Notes under the pieces: model-generated
The model's database searches: none
Told to the model about the DNA's origin: nothing
What the model saw: the letters and a program-made list of their open reading frames with translations, nothing else
Origin: Desulfovibrio piger
Lineage (GTDB): Bacteria; Desulfobacterota; Desulfovibrionia; Desulfovibrionales; Desulfovibrionaceae
DNA length: 64,000 nucleotides
Assembly (NCBI RefSeq): GCF_951793255.1
Contig: NZ_OX636706.1
Span: 2,474,001-2,538,000, forward strand
Reading direction: 5' to 3'
Shown: positions 16,852 through 25,108 of the stretch, piece after piece
Position numbering within the stretch: the first letter of the stretch is position 1
How the letters are laid out: each line of letters starts with the position of its first letter
Translations under genes and position numbers: made by a program

Positions 16852-19449
16852 CTACTCCTCCTTGGCTGAAATCTGGGAAAGGTCTCCACCAGTCAGCAAG
16901 ATACGGCAATGGTTCAGCATGGTCTTGCGGGTCGCCGCCACCTTGGCGCTGTCCTGCATGATCATGTCCAGCTGGCGGGTATGGATGGTCAGATAGCCTG
17001 CAACAGCCAGCAGGCACTGGCCTTCTTCCATATCCATGCCTTCAAGGCGCGCTGTCACGGCGTCATTGCGGACCACCGGCGTCAGGCCGAATTCCCACAG
17101 CAGATCGGCCACGAAGCGCACCCGCAGGATGCGGCGTTCGATATTGGCCGCCCCGCCGCGCAGCTGGAAGGCCACGTAATTTTCCGGCGTACGGTCCCCC
17201 AGCCGGGCTTCGACGGAGACGAAATGGAAGCCGAAGCGCGAATGCAGGCTGCAATAGTCGCGCGAAACCATGAAATAATTCTTTTCCGTAAAGTAGGCCG
17301 TCTGTGCCGCCGGATCCAGATTGGGATTGGCCGTGGCCTCGAACAGCACGGAAAGGAAGCCCTTGCCGTCCACCGGCGGGGGCCCCTGCCAGGGATAGGC
17401 GTTCATGCCGTGCCAGATAGCCTGCATGGGGATGGAGGTGATGTCCTCCACGTCGATGACCGGGCCGGGCTGGACCTTGCCGAAGCCGTCATTAAGGTTC
17501 ACGACCCAGAACTGTTTGAGGACCTTGTCCCGCAGCTGTTTGATGCGCTGGGCCGCGTACTGTTTGTCGGACCCCAGGGTGAACATGGCGCTGACGGCCT
17601 TTTCATGGCAGTAGCGGGCGATATCGTGATAGGTCTGGCAGTTGGCCGCCTTGAAATCCACGCTGTCCACGTCGATGGTCAGGGGAAGGATATGTTCCGC
17701 CGCATGCTGCAGCACCCGGTACACGGGGCTGCCGGGCAGATAGTCGCGGGGCGGACGGGCCTGGGCCAGCAGCTCGTCCAGCTGGCCGGTGAAGACACAG
17801 CCCATCTCCGTGCAGACCGTCACCTTGTCGCCCGGGGTCAGCTTTTCCATGGCTCCGGCCAGGCCGAACATGGCCGGGATGCCGAACTCGCGGGCCAGAG
17901 AGAACAGGCGCGAGCCCAGCAGGCCGTCCTCGGCGATGATGGCCCCGGCACGGTCCACCAGCGAAGCCCACTGGTACAGATCGCGCTGCACCACCAGGAT
18001 GCCGCCGTCAGGAAAATCCAGGACATCAGACCAGGAACGGGCGATGACCACCGGGCCGCAGGCCCTGCCGCGGCTGGTGGTGACGCCGCCGGTCAGCAGG
18101 GGCGCGGGCAGGTTGTCATCCGCGCGGGACTCGGCCTCGTCTTCACGCTCTTCCTGAGTCCGGGCCTTGATGACCATGGGGCGCGCCATGAGCACCTGCG
18201 TCCGGCCGGACGGCGTGCGCAGCCAGACCATGGACTGGGGACAGCCGGACATATTTTCCAGCTCCATGGCCAGGGCCGCCACATCAGCGGCGGCCTGATC
18301 GGAAAAGGAACTGCCGTCCTCGGCGTCATGCATACATCGGGCGCTGACTTTGTACGGCGGGGTCCGGGAAACATGCATCACGTTGACGGGCACCAGCGAG
18401 TATTCCATGTCCTGCGGCAGCCCGTTACAGAAATAGATATGGACGTTACCGCCCTTCAGGTCGATGGGGTTGGCCGTATGGGCCATGCCGCCAAAGCTGT
18501 CCTCCTCCACGGCAAGGCAGGTGATGCAGATGCGGGCATTGGCTTCCATCAGGCCGCGGGCACGCCGGTAAACCAGGGCCTGGGCCTGCTGCTTGCGGGC
18601 CAGCGTCGTATGCAGGGAAGCCAGGATATCCATATCGGACGCATGCAGGGAGACTGTGGGGCCCCAGACCAGCAGCCCGGGATCCGTGCCCGGCGTGTCC
18701 TCGCCGTCATCCATGCAGGGCCACAAACGCCCTTTGAACAGCAGGCGCATCTCGCCCGGACATTTTTTGCGCAGCTCCGCCAGCGCGGCACAAAATTCTT
18801 CCACCAGTCTGTCCGGTAACGGCGTGCTTTCCGTCAGTTCGCTCAGGCTTTCCGAAAGATCCTGCAAGGTCTCGGGGAGGTAGCCCCCTGCGGCCTGGAT
18901 GCGCCGGTTCATCTCTTCCAGCATCCCCGTACCGGCAAACAGGCTCATGCAGCCTGCGGCCGTCACCACGAAACCGTCAGGGACCACATCGGGGCTCTGG
19001 CGGCGCAGCTCGCCAAGACGGGCCGTGGATTTGTCGGCCAGATGGGCCTCCGCTGCACGGCCCGCCTCTTCCAGCGGGATGATGTACGGTCCCTCCAGTA
19101 ATTGTACATGCGGGTAGACCTCACTGGCAACCGCTGTCTGCAAATGGTCGAAGCGTTCGTACAGGGCCTTGCACTGGGAAGGATTGAGGCGTTCGAGATG
19201 CTGGATGCACTGGTACACCTGCGTGGCCACGCTGGTGCACAGAGCCCGGACCCTGTGCAGGCCAAAGGGATGGTCACAGCACAGGGTATATTCCAGTGAG
19301 GTCATGTTCTCCTGGAATTTGTTCCAGGCCGTCAAAAACAGTTTGAAGCGATGATGCCGGACGGCAAACGTATGTTCCGGGCTGCCGTCCGAGGCGGAGC
19401 TGCCCTTTTTATCGCTGGTAAACCGTTTGAAAAATTTGCTTAAAAACAT
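16852..19449 (-). CDS. PEP-synthase-like protein B, probable pseudoenzyme
   Basis: An 865-residue paralogue of the protein at 12114-14759, clearly homologous over the last ~300 residues (GSPVY; ANCQTYHDIARYCHEKAV; RGGAANIERRILR; TRQLDMIMQDS) and in the N-terminal segment (VPDGFVVT). The catalytic parts look broken. The phosphohistidine position is Arg514 (LLGSRLFSLARE against GMAGHLASVARE in A), the ATP-grasp RSSA motif is replaced by FKGR, and the E-W at the domain end becomes V-W. I therefore infer a non-catalytic partner or regulator of A. ATG 19449 has GAGGA five bases upstream; a TTG eight codons earlier is less likely. It is the first gene of the operon. Confidence 0.72.
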   Translation of the reverse strand: MFLSKFFKRFTSDKKGSSASDGSPEHTFAVRHHRFKLFLTAWNKFQENMTSLEYTLCCDHPFGLHRVRALCTSVATQVYQCIQHLERLNPSQCKALYERFDHLQTAVASEVYPHVQLLEGPYIIPLEEAGRAAEAHLADKSTARLGELRRQSPDVVPDGFVVTAAGCMSLFAGTGMLEEMNRRIQAAGGYLPETLQDLSESLSELTESTPLPDRLVEEFCAALAELRKKCPGEMRLLFKGRLWPCMDDGEDTPGTDPGLLVWGPTVSLHASDMDILASLHTTLARKQQAQALVYRRARGLMEANARICITCLAVEEDSFGGMAHTANPIDLKGGNVHIYFCNGLPQDMEYSLVPVNVMHVSRTPPYKVSARCMHDAEDGSSFSDQAAADVAALAMELENMSGCPQSMVWLRTPSGRTQVLMARPMVIKARTQEEREDEAESRADDNLPAPLLTGGVTTSRGRACGPVVIARSWSDVLDFPDGGILVVQRDLYQWASLVDRAGAIIAEDGLLGSRLFSLAREFGIPAMFGLAGAMEKLTPGDKVTVCTEMGCVFTGQLDELLAQARPPRDYLPGSPVYRVLQHAAEHILPLTIDVDSVDFKAANCQTYHDIARYCHEKAVSAMFTLGSDKQYAAQRIKQLRDKVLKQFWVVNLNDGFGKVQPGPVIDVEDITSIPMQAIWHGMNAYPWQGPPPVDGKGFLSVLFEATANPNLDPAAQTAYFTEKNYFMVSRDYCSLHSRFGFHFVSVEARLGDRTPENYVAFQLRGGAANIERRILRVRFVADLLWEFGLTPVVRNDAVTARLEGMDMEEGQCLLAVAGYLTIHTRQLDMIMQDSAKVAATRKTMLNHCRILLTGGDLSQISAKEE

Positions 19450-19523
19450 TATCTTCCTCGTCCGAAAAAACAAGGGACGGCAGGATCAGCCGTTTTACAG
19501 AAGGCCGGGAAAACGATTTGCAG

Positions 19524-19562
19524 GATATTGTGCATAATATCCCAAGCAGGCCGCAGATTCAA
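19524..19562 (-). promoter_or_regulatory. Promoter and palindromic operator of the PEP-synthase-like/two-component operon
   Basis: On the minus strand TTGAAT (19557-19562) and TATTAT (19534-19539) are exactly 17 bases apart. An 18-bp near-perfect palindrome, GATATTGTGCATAATATC (19524-19541, 16 of 18 symmetrical), covers the -10 and start-site area. Transcription would begin near 19527, about 75 bases before the first gene. The -35 overlaps the mobA stop codon. Confidence 0.6.
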
Positions 19563-20212
19563 GCCCGGTCAGGGATTTCGGCAAATTTCTCACCCGTCTC
19601 CTGCGCTATGGTCCCCCCCAGGGCGGTTGCTGCCTGCTGCAGATCCTGCGGTGTGTTGACATTGAAAAAAGCACGGGCGTCTTCCGCCCCGTACTTTTCG
19701 AAGCATTGCAGTTCGAGGGGCACGGCTTCCCGCATCTTGAGATGCCCTCGGGCCACAGCAGCTTCCAGAAAAGAGGCGGCCTCCACCCGGTAGATGGCGG
19801 CCAGGGATTCCGTCCAGCCATTGGGCGCCATGAAGGCCGTCATCAGGGACTGGCGGGGAGAGGCGGCAAATGCTGCGACCAGACGTCGCAACATGCCCGT
19901 ATGCATGAGCGGCAGGTCGCACGAAAGTGCCAGCACCGCAGGGATACCTTCCGCGCGGGCACGGACCAGAGCCGCATGGACGCCGCAGATGGGGCCGGAA
20001 GCCGGCAGAAGATCCGGCACACAATTCTGCCGGGCATACGTCTGCCCGGCACGGCACGAGACCCAGACCTGTTCACACAGCGGCCGCAGCAGGGCGACGC
20101 TCCGTTCAAGCAGGGTCGGGGCAGTATCCCCTCCCAGCCGCAACAGGCTCTTGTCCCGGCCCATACGCCGGGAACGCCCCCCCGCCAAAACGACACCGGC
20201 GATCCGTACCAC
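19559..20212 (-). CDS. mobA: Molybdenum cofactor guanylyltransferase
   Basis: About 217 residues. It transfers GMP to molybdopterin to make the guanine dinucleotide cofactor used by formate dehydrogenases and similar enzymes. The nucleotide-binding signature LAGGRSRRMGRDKSLL is at the N-terminus, LSCDLPLM is the metal-binding strand, and FFNVNTPQDL is the typical C-terminal motif. I chose GTG 20212, four bases after GGAGG; an ATG nine codons upstream is possible. It is divergent from znuA, with about 150 bases between them. Confidence 0.88.
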   Translation of the reverse strand: MVRIAGVVLAGGRSRRMGRDKSLLRLGGDTAPTLLERSVALLRPLCEQVWVSCRAGQTYARQNCVPDLLPASGPICGVHAALVRARAEGIPAVLALSCDLPLMHTGMLRRLVAAFAASPRQSLMTAFMAPNGWTESLAAIYRVEAASFLEAAVARGHLKMREAVPLELQCFEKYGAEDARAFFNVNTPQDLQQAATALGGTIAQETGEKFAEIPDRA

Positions 20213-20303
20213 GCTCCCTCCTGCCACTGGCGGCCACAAAAGGCCTTGCCAAGACGTCTTCCTGCCAGCATAATGCCCGCCGGAGAGGCTGGCAAGTCTG
20301 TGG

Positions 20304-20332
20304 TTGACAGACAGCCGAGTTCTTTACTAAGT
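20304..20332 (+). promoter_or_regulatory. Candidate promoter of znuACB
   Basis: A perfect TTGACA (20304-20309) lies 53 bases before znuA. Possible -10 hexamers are CTAAGT at 17 bases or TACTAA at 15 bases; neither is strong. The palindromic metal-regulator-like site begins just downstream, as would suit repression. Confidence 0.45.
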
Positions 20333-20337
20333 TTTTT

Positions 20338-20350
20338 GAAAATCATTTTC
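20338..20350. promoter_or_regulatory. Fur/Zur-like operator upstream of znuA
   Basis: A perfect 6-1-6 palindrome, GAAAATCATTTTC, lies 11 bases before the znuA start. It resembles the repeats of Fur-family sites (GATAAT-type 6-1-6). A metal-importer operon is the expected target. Confidence 0.55.
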
Positions 20351-20361
20351 GGATTCATCCT

Positions 20362-21294
20362 ATGCTCGCAATCGCTCCCCGATGCAGCTCTCGAACGGCT
20401 GCAAGCCTCCTGATCCTGGCCCTCCTGTCGCTGCTGCCCCTGTCCCTGCAGGCGGCCTCACGACCCGTCCATGTCCTGGCAACAACCTACCCCGTCTGGC
20501 AGCTGGCCCGTCCTCTGGTGGCCGGTCTGGAAAACGTCCGGCTCGACCTGTTGATCCCTGCCGCCACCGGCTGCCCGCATGATTACGCGCCGACCCCGGC
20601 CGACCTTACCAAGGTGGCGACTGCGGACGTGATCCTGATGAACGGCCTTGGACTGGAGGCAGCTTTCGCCCCGGCCCTGGCCCAGGCCGAAGCCCGCAAA
20701 GCCGACTGCAGCCAGGGCATCGCCCTGCTTGCCGGCCGCTCCGACCATGAGGAAGAAGGGCACGATCATCATCACGATGACAACCCGCATGTCTTCACTT
20801 CTCCTGCTGCTGCGGCCCAGATGGCCGGGACCATGGCCGAGGCCCTGATCCGTGCCTGCCCGGAACAGGCGGAAACCGTCCGGCGCAATGCCGCTGCCCT
20901 GCAAAAGGGTCTGCTGGATCTGGAAAACCGGCTTGCCGCCCTGGGGGCCGCCCATCCCGGTGCCTGCGTGCTGCTGCAACACGATTCCCTGGCGTACATG
21001 ATGCGTTCCGCAGGCCTGAAGGTCATGGACGTTTTGCAGGAGAACGAGGAGCAGGCCCCCTCTGCCGCCCGGTTGCTGGAATGCATCGAGCACATCAAGA
21101 AAGAGCGGCCCGCCCTGCTCATAGGCGAGCCCCAGTTCTCGCCCCGTCCTCTGGAGACCCTGGCCGCCGAGACCGGTATCCCCGTCATCCAGCTGGATTC
21201 CATGGCCTCGGGGCCGGAAAATACTCCTGTGAACCATTTTGAACAGCAGATGCGCAACAACTGCCAGATCCTCGAAAATGCCCTCTCTCACTAA
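20362..21294 (+). CDS. znuA: Zinc/manganese ABC transporter, substrate-binding protein
   Basis: A 310-residue periplasmic cluster-9 binding protein. It has a signal peptide (hydrophobic core residues 13-28, cleavage near 31). Metal ligands of the family are visible: H73 in GCPHDYAPTP, H143 in NPHVF, the His of LQHDSLAYM, and an acidic residue near LDSMAS. The His/Asp-rich loop at 128-140 (DHEEEGHDHHHDD) is typical of zinc-specific ZnuA. It overlaps znuC by 17 bases, so the three genes form one operon. No strong ribosome site is visible before the ATG, which is unusual for this window. Confidence 0.9.
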   Translation: MLAIAPRCSSRTAASLLILALLSLLPLSLQAASRPVHVLATTYPVWQLARPLVAGLENVRLDLLIPAATGCPHDYAPTPADLTKVATADVILMNGLGLEAAFAPALAQAEARKADCSQGIALLAGRSDHEEEGHDHHHDDNPHVFTSPAAAAQMAGTMAEALIRACPEQAETVRRNAAALQKGLLDLENRLAALGAAHPGACVLLQHDSLAYMMRSAGLKVMDVLQENEEQAPSAARLLECIEHIKKERPALLIGEPQFSPRPLETLAAETGIPVIQLDSMASGPENTPVNHFEQQMRNNCQILENALSH

Positions 21295-22117
21295 TCAGCC
21301 TGCGGCCATCGACATCGCCCATGTGGATGTCCGCCGCGGGGATCTCCACATCCTGCAGGACATATCGGCTGCCGCCCCCCAGGGGAGCAGCACGGTCCTG
21401 GTCGGCCCCAATGGCGCGGGAAAAAGCACCCTGCTGCACTGCATCATCAACGAGATCGCCTATACCGGCGAGATCCGCATGCAGGGGAAAAGCGGCCGGA
21501 GACCCCGCCTGGCCTATGTGCCGCAAAACCTGCAGATGGACAGCGCCCTGCCCCTGACCGTGGCCGAATTCCTTTCCCTGGGGCACCAGCGCCGTCCCCT
21601 CTGGCTCGGCATCAAGGGCAGCGCTTCCCGGCGCGCCCGTGCGGCTCTGGCGCCCGTGCATGCGGAACACCTCATCCGCCGTCGCATGAGCGACCTTTCC
21701 GGCGGAGAACTGCGCCGCATCTTGCTGGCCGCAGCCCTGGCCCGTGAGCCCGAGATCCTGCTGCTGGACGAACCGGCGGCGGGAGTGGACTTTCAGGGGG
21801 AACGCCTTTTCTGGGAGGTCCTCGACAATGCCCGGCAGCAACAGGGCTTTACCCAGCTCATGGTGACCCACAACCTGCCTCTGGCGGCCCATTACGCCGA
21901 TCACGTCATCGGGCTGAACAAAAAGGTCATTGCCCAGGGGCCGCCCCAGCAGACCCTGCTGGCCCCTACCCTGATGAAGCTGTTCGGCGTGCCCATCCAT
22001 CTTTACCCCAACCAGTGCGAACACCCTGAAGCCGCCTGCAACAAGTGCGGCGCCCTGTGCCACGCCCTGCGCATGGCCCCTGCAGGCAGGGAAGACAAGG
22101 GGCAGCGCCATGCCTGA
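21278..22117 (+). CDS. znuC: Zinc/manganese ABC transporter, ATP-binding protein
   Basis: 279 residues, the ATPase of the importer. Walker A GPNGAGKST, Q-loop YVPQNLQ, signature LSGGELRR, Walker B ILLLDEP and switch H (MVTHN) are all intact. The C-terminal tail after the ATPase core is cysteine-rich (CEHPEAACNKCGALCHAL, four Cys and two His), which may bind metal. The start ATG 21278 lies within the end of znuA; its stop overlaps znuB by 8 bases. Confidence 0.92.
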   Translation: MPSLTNQPAAIDIAHVDVRRGDLHILQDISAAAPQGSSTVLVGPNGAGKSTLLHCIINEIAYTGEIRMQGKSGRRPRLAYVPQNLQMDSALPLTVAEFLSLGHQRRPLWLGIKGSASRRARAALAPVHAEHLIRRRMSDLSGGELRRILLAAALAREPEILLLDEPAAGVDFQGERLFWEVLDNARQQQGFTQLMVTHNLPLAAHYADHVIGLNKKVIAQGPPQQTLLAPTLMKLFGVPIHLYPNQCEHPEAACNKCGALCHALRMAPAGREDKGQRHA

Positions 22118-22976
22118 TATCTCCTCCATCTGCCATATGCTTTCCCTGCTGCCGCTGGACTGCCTCAAGCTGAGCTTCATGCAGCAGGCCCTGCTGGCCG
22201 TCCTGCTGCTCACCCCCATGACAGCCGCCCTGGGAGTGGAGGTCATCTCCTTCCGCATGGCCTTCTTTTCCGATGCCATCGGGCATTCGGCCTTTGCCGG
22301 TGTGGCTTTGGGCCTGCTGCTCTCGATTGACCCGCACTGGTCCATGCCTGCGTTCGGCGTGCTGGTGGGTCTGGCCGTCATGGCCGTACGCCGGGGCAGC
22401 GCCCTTTCCTCGGATACGGTCATCGGCATCGTCTTTTCGGCCGTCGTGGCTTTCGGTCTGGCCGTTGTCAGCCGCCAGCCGGGCATGGCCCGCACCATGC
22501 AGCAATTCCTTTACGGTGACGTGCTGACCGTGAGCCAGGGCGAGATCGTTTGTCTGGCCGTTCTGTTCGTCGCCCTGCTGATCTTTCAGATCATCGGTTA
22601 CAACCGTCTGCTCTATATCGCTCTCAATCCTGTCATGGCGCGTGTCCACGGCATCAATGTCTGCCTGTGGCAATACGCCTTTTCCGGTCTGCTGGCCCTG
22701 GTCGTCATGTTTTGCGTCTGGACCGTGGGCGTGCTGCTGGTCACGGCCATGCTCATCGTCCCGGCGGCGGCAGGCCGCAACTTTGCCCAGACGGCGGGCG
22801 GCATGTTCTGGTGGGCCCAGGTCGTGGCCGTCACGTCCGGGGTAGCCGGTCTGCTGCTCTCGGCACAGGAATGGATGTCCACGGCCAGCGGCGCCACCAT
22901 GATCCTTGTGGCCTGCGTCTGGTTCGCCCTCAGCAGCGTGTGGGCCCGCTTGCGCCGTCCCCACCGGCTTTCGTGA
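22110..22976 (+). CDS. znuB: Zinc/manganese ABC transporter, permease
   Basis: A 288-residue ABC-3 family inner-membrane permease with about eight helices. Landmarks are FFSDAIGHSAFAGVALG near residue 52 and the SSDTVIGIVFS segment, both typical of ZnuB/TroC permeases. Overlap with znuC shows translational coupling. A WecB-like gene follows 16 bases later with its own ribosome site. Confidence 0.92.
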   Translation: MPDISSICHMLSLLPLDCLKLSFMQQALLAVLLLTPMTAALGVEVISFRMAFFSDAIGHSAFAGVALGLLLSIDPHWSMPAFGVLVGLAVMAVRRGSALSSDTVIGIVFSAVVAFGLAVVSRQPGMARTMQQFLYGDVLTVSQGEIVCLAVLFVALLIFQIIGYNRLLYIALNPVMARVHGINVCLWQYAFSGLLALVVMFCVWTVGVLLVTAMLIVPAAAGRNFAQTAGGMFWWAQVVAVTSGVAGLLLSAQEWMSTASGATMILVACVWFALSSVWARLRRPHRLS

Positions 22977-22992
22977 TGCAGGAGGCCTGATC

Positions 22993-24132
22993 ATGAGCAT
23001 GCGCGTCCTGGTCTTTGTCGGCAGCCGCTCCCAGCTGCTGCAGCATATCCCCGTAGAACGTACGGTACGGAGTTTCCGTGCCTGGGAGCCCCGCCTCGTC
23101 CTTTCTTCTGAAAGAGGGGATCACGCCCTCTGGGCTCCCCTGCTCGACGACTATGGCGTCACGCCCTGCCACCGGCTGGGCCCGGCCCCGGCCTCCCTTT
23201 CCGATGCGAGCCTGCTGGCCCACATCATGAGCAGCGCCAGTCTGCTGCTGCATCGGGAAGCCCCGGCCGCGGTGCTTGTCTACGGCCATTCCGTCACGAC
23301 GCTGGCCGCGGCTCTGGCCGCAGCGGAACACGGTATCCCGGTCATCCATGTGGGCGCCGGGCAATACCCGGAAGGCATGAGCAGCCCGGAAGGGCGGCAT
23401 GCCGAGCTCACGGACCGCCTGTCCAGTCTGCTCTGCTGTCTCGATCCTGCCGATGAACAGGATCTGCATGCCCGGCAGATGGAACGGGGGACCTGCGTCA
23501 CAGGCGATACCCTCTATGACCTGTTCGAGCAGGACCGCCCCCGCCTGCAGCCCTTTGAGGAGGCAGAGCGTCATGGAGCGACCTTCGGGGAATTCATCCT
23601 TTGCTATCTTTCCCGGCCGGCGGCCCTCCGCAGCCCCGACGGCATCCGCTCCCTGCTGGAAGGATTGCAGGCCCTGCACGCCCGGCAGGAGCGTCCCGTC
23701 CTGCTGGTGCAGCATCCGTCCGCCCTTGCCTGTTTCCAGGAGCGGGAGCAGCAGATCCCGGACGGTATCCGCATCCTGCCGCCTCTGACGCACATCGCCT
23801 TCCTGTCCCTTGTATGCGCCAGCACCTTCGTCGTGACGGACTCGCCCGCCCTGCAGCGGGAGGCCCTGTATGCCGGCAAGCGCGCCCTGCTGCTTCCTCC
23901 GGTACCGTCCGGGTCGGCCGCCGTGCAGAACGGCTGGCATATCGCCTGCACCTCTGCCGCAGACCTGGCCGCCGCCGGAGAAACCGTACTCCAGCCCTGT
24001 CCGCATCCGGGTCTGCCCGGGACCAGCGGTCAGGCTTCCCGTCGGGTGGCGGCCGCCGTCATGGCCATCCTTGCCGACATCGCGGACGGCATCCCTCAGG
24101 GGGACAGCGCCTCCGGTCCACAGGATGATTGA
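22993..24132 (+). CDS. UDP-GlcNAc 2-epimerase-like (WecB/GT-B fold) protein, active site altered
   Basis: 379 residues with the overall pattern of the non-hydrolysing UDP-N-acetylglucosamine 2-epimerase family: an early RTVRSF segment, a central ALAAAEHGIPVIHVGAG strand-loop, LTDRLSSLL, and the C-terminal TDSPALQREALYAGKRALLL corresponding to the nucleotide-binding loop. Several residues important in WecB are changed: the usual HVEAGLR is HVGAGQY (Glu to Gly), the QGDT-type turn reads YGHS, and TDSGG becomes TDSPA. I infer either a different sugar-nucleotide activity or loss of epimerase activity. ATG 22993 follows AGGAGG by seven bases. No polysaccharide genes are nearby; it trails the znu operon. 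Confidence 0.65.
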   Translation: MSMRVLVFVGSRSQLLQHIPVERTVRSFRAWEPRLVLSSERGDHALWAPLLDDYGVTPCHRLGPAPASLSDASLLAHIMSSASLLLHREAPAAVLVYGHSVTTLAAALAAAEHGIPVIHVGAGQYPEGMSSPEGRHAELTDRLSSLLCCLDPADEQDLHARQMERGTCVTGDTLYDLFEQDRPRLQPFEEAERHGATFGEFILCYLSRPAALRSPDGIRSLLEGLQALHARQERPVLLVQHPSALACFQEREQQIPDGIRILPPLTHIAFLSLVCASTFVVTDSPALQREALYAGKRALLLPPVPSGSAAVQNGWHIACTSAADLAAAGETVLQPCPHPGLPGTSGQASRRVAAAVMAILADIADGIPQGDSASGPQDD

Positions 24133-24203
24133 CGCTCTATCCTCCGCAACCTGTTGACAATCAGGGAAAAACGCGAAACAAGGATTGCTTGGTGTTTTCA
24201 CCG

Positions 24204-24223
24204 GGCAATCTTTTTTTGCCCTG
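24204..24223 (+). promoter_or_regulatory. Hairpin in the leader of the formate/nitrite transporter gene
   Basis: GGGCAA and TTGCCC form a 6-bp stem around eight mostly-T bases, about 30 bases before the start. A neighbouring CCGGG could instead pair with CCCGG next to the ribosome site. This hints at a leader structure, but it is not a recognised riboswitch. Confidence 0.3.
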
Positions 24224-24253
24224 TACAGAAGAGCACAATCCCCGGGAGGAACC

Positions 24254-25108
24254 ATGGATGCGCTTATGCTGAGTCAACCGGAAACCGTGGCCTTTGGGAT
24301 AGCCATGGGAGAGAAAAAGGCCAAAGCCGGCTGGGTGCGTCAGATCGTGCTCGCCTTCTGGGCCGGGGCCTTCATCGCCTTTGCTGCGGAAGGTTCCAAC
24401 ATGGCCGCCTTCAACCTGCTCGCCCGGCCGGAAACCTACGGTCTGGGCAAATGTCTGGCAGGCACCATCTTTCCCGTGGGCCTGATGCTGGTCATGCTGA
24501 CGGGGGCGGAGCTCTTCACCGGCAATACGCTCATGTGCATGGCCCTTGCGGAAAAACGCATCACCCTGGCAGCCATGCTGCGCAACTGGCTGTTCGTCTA
24601 CATCGGCAATTTTTTGGGCAGCCTCTTCCTTGCCCACATGATCGTCACATCCGGTCAGCTCGCCAGCGGCGCCGGGATGCTTGGCGGTGTGACCCTGCGC
24701 ATCGCCGCCAGCAAGGTCGCCCTGGACTTTCTGCCCGCCTTCTACCTGGGACTGATGTGCAACTGGCTGGTCTGTCTGGCGGTCTGGTTCTGCTGGAGCG
24801 CCCGCAGCCAGACCGGCAAGATGCTGGGCATCTTCTTCCCCATCTGGCTGTTCATCACCTCCGGCTTCGAGCACAGTGTCGCCAACATGTATTACATCCC
24901 GGCGGGCATCATGGCCGCAGGCAACGAACTTTTTGCCAAGGCTTCGGGCCTGTCCGCCGAGGCGCTGGCCAGTCTGACCTGGGGCAACTTTGCCATCCAT
25001 AACCTCATCCCCGTCACCCTGGGCAATATCGCCGGCGGCGCTCTGTTCGTCGGCATGATCCACTGGTGGACGCACCGGGGGGCGCTGACGGCCAGACAGG
25101 GCCACTAA
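24254..25108 (+). CDS. Formate/nitrite transporter (FNT/FocA-type channel)
   Basis: 284 residues, an inner-membrane pentameric channel for formate, nitrite or hydrosulfide. Six helices are recognisable. Signature stretches are AEGSNMAAFN, LTGAELFTGNTLMC (normally [FI]TG-x-E-L-F-T-G-N), ITSGFEHSVANMYYIPAGI (the conserved GFEHSVANM) and NLIPVTLGNIAGG. Start ATG 24254 has GGGAGGA three bases before it. In a sulfate reducer formate exchange is the likeliest role, but HS- or nitrite cannot be excluded. It is a single-gene unit ending at a strong bidirectional terminator. Confidence 0.93.
   Translation: MDALMLSQPETVAFGIAMGEKKAKAGWVRQIVLAFWAGAFIAFAAEGSNMAAFNLLARPETYGLGKCLAGTIFPVGLMLVMLTGAELFTGNTLMCMALAEKRITLAAMLRNWLFVYIGNFLGSLFLAHMIVTSGQLASGAGMLGGVTLRIAASKVALDFLPAFYLGLMCNWLVCLAVWFCWSARSQTGKMLGIFFPIWLFITSGFEHSVANMYYIPAGIMAAGNELFAKASGLSAEALASLTWGNFAIHNLIPVTLGNIAGGALFVGMIHWWTHRGALTARQGH

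Noticed and set aside
14557..16869. A 770-codon plus-strand open frame opposite the kinase and regulator.
   Set aside because: Antisense shadow of genes with intact catalytic motifs; no ribosome site or domain.
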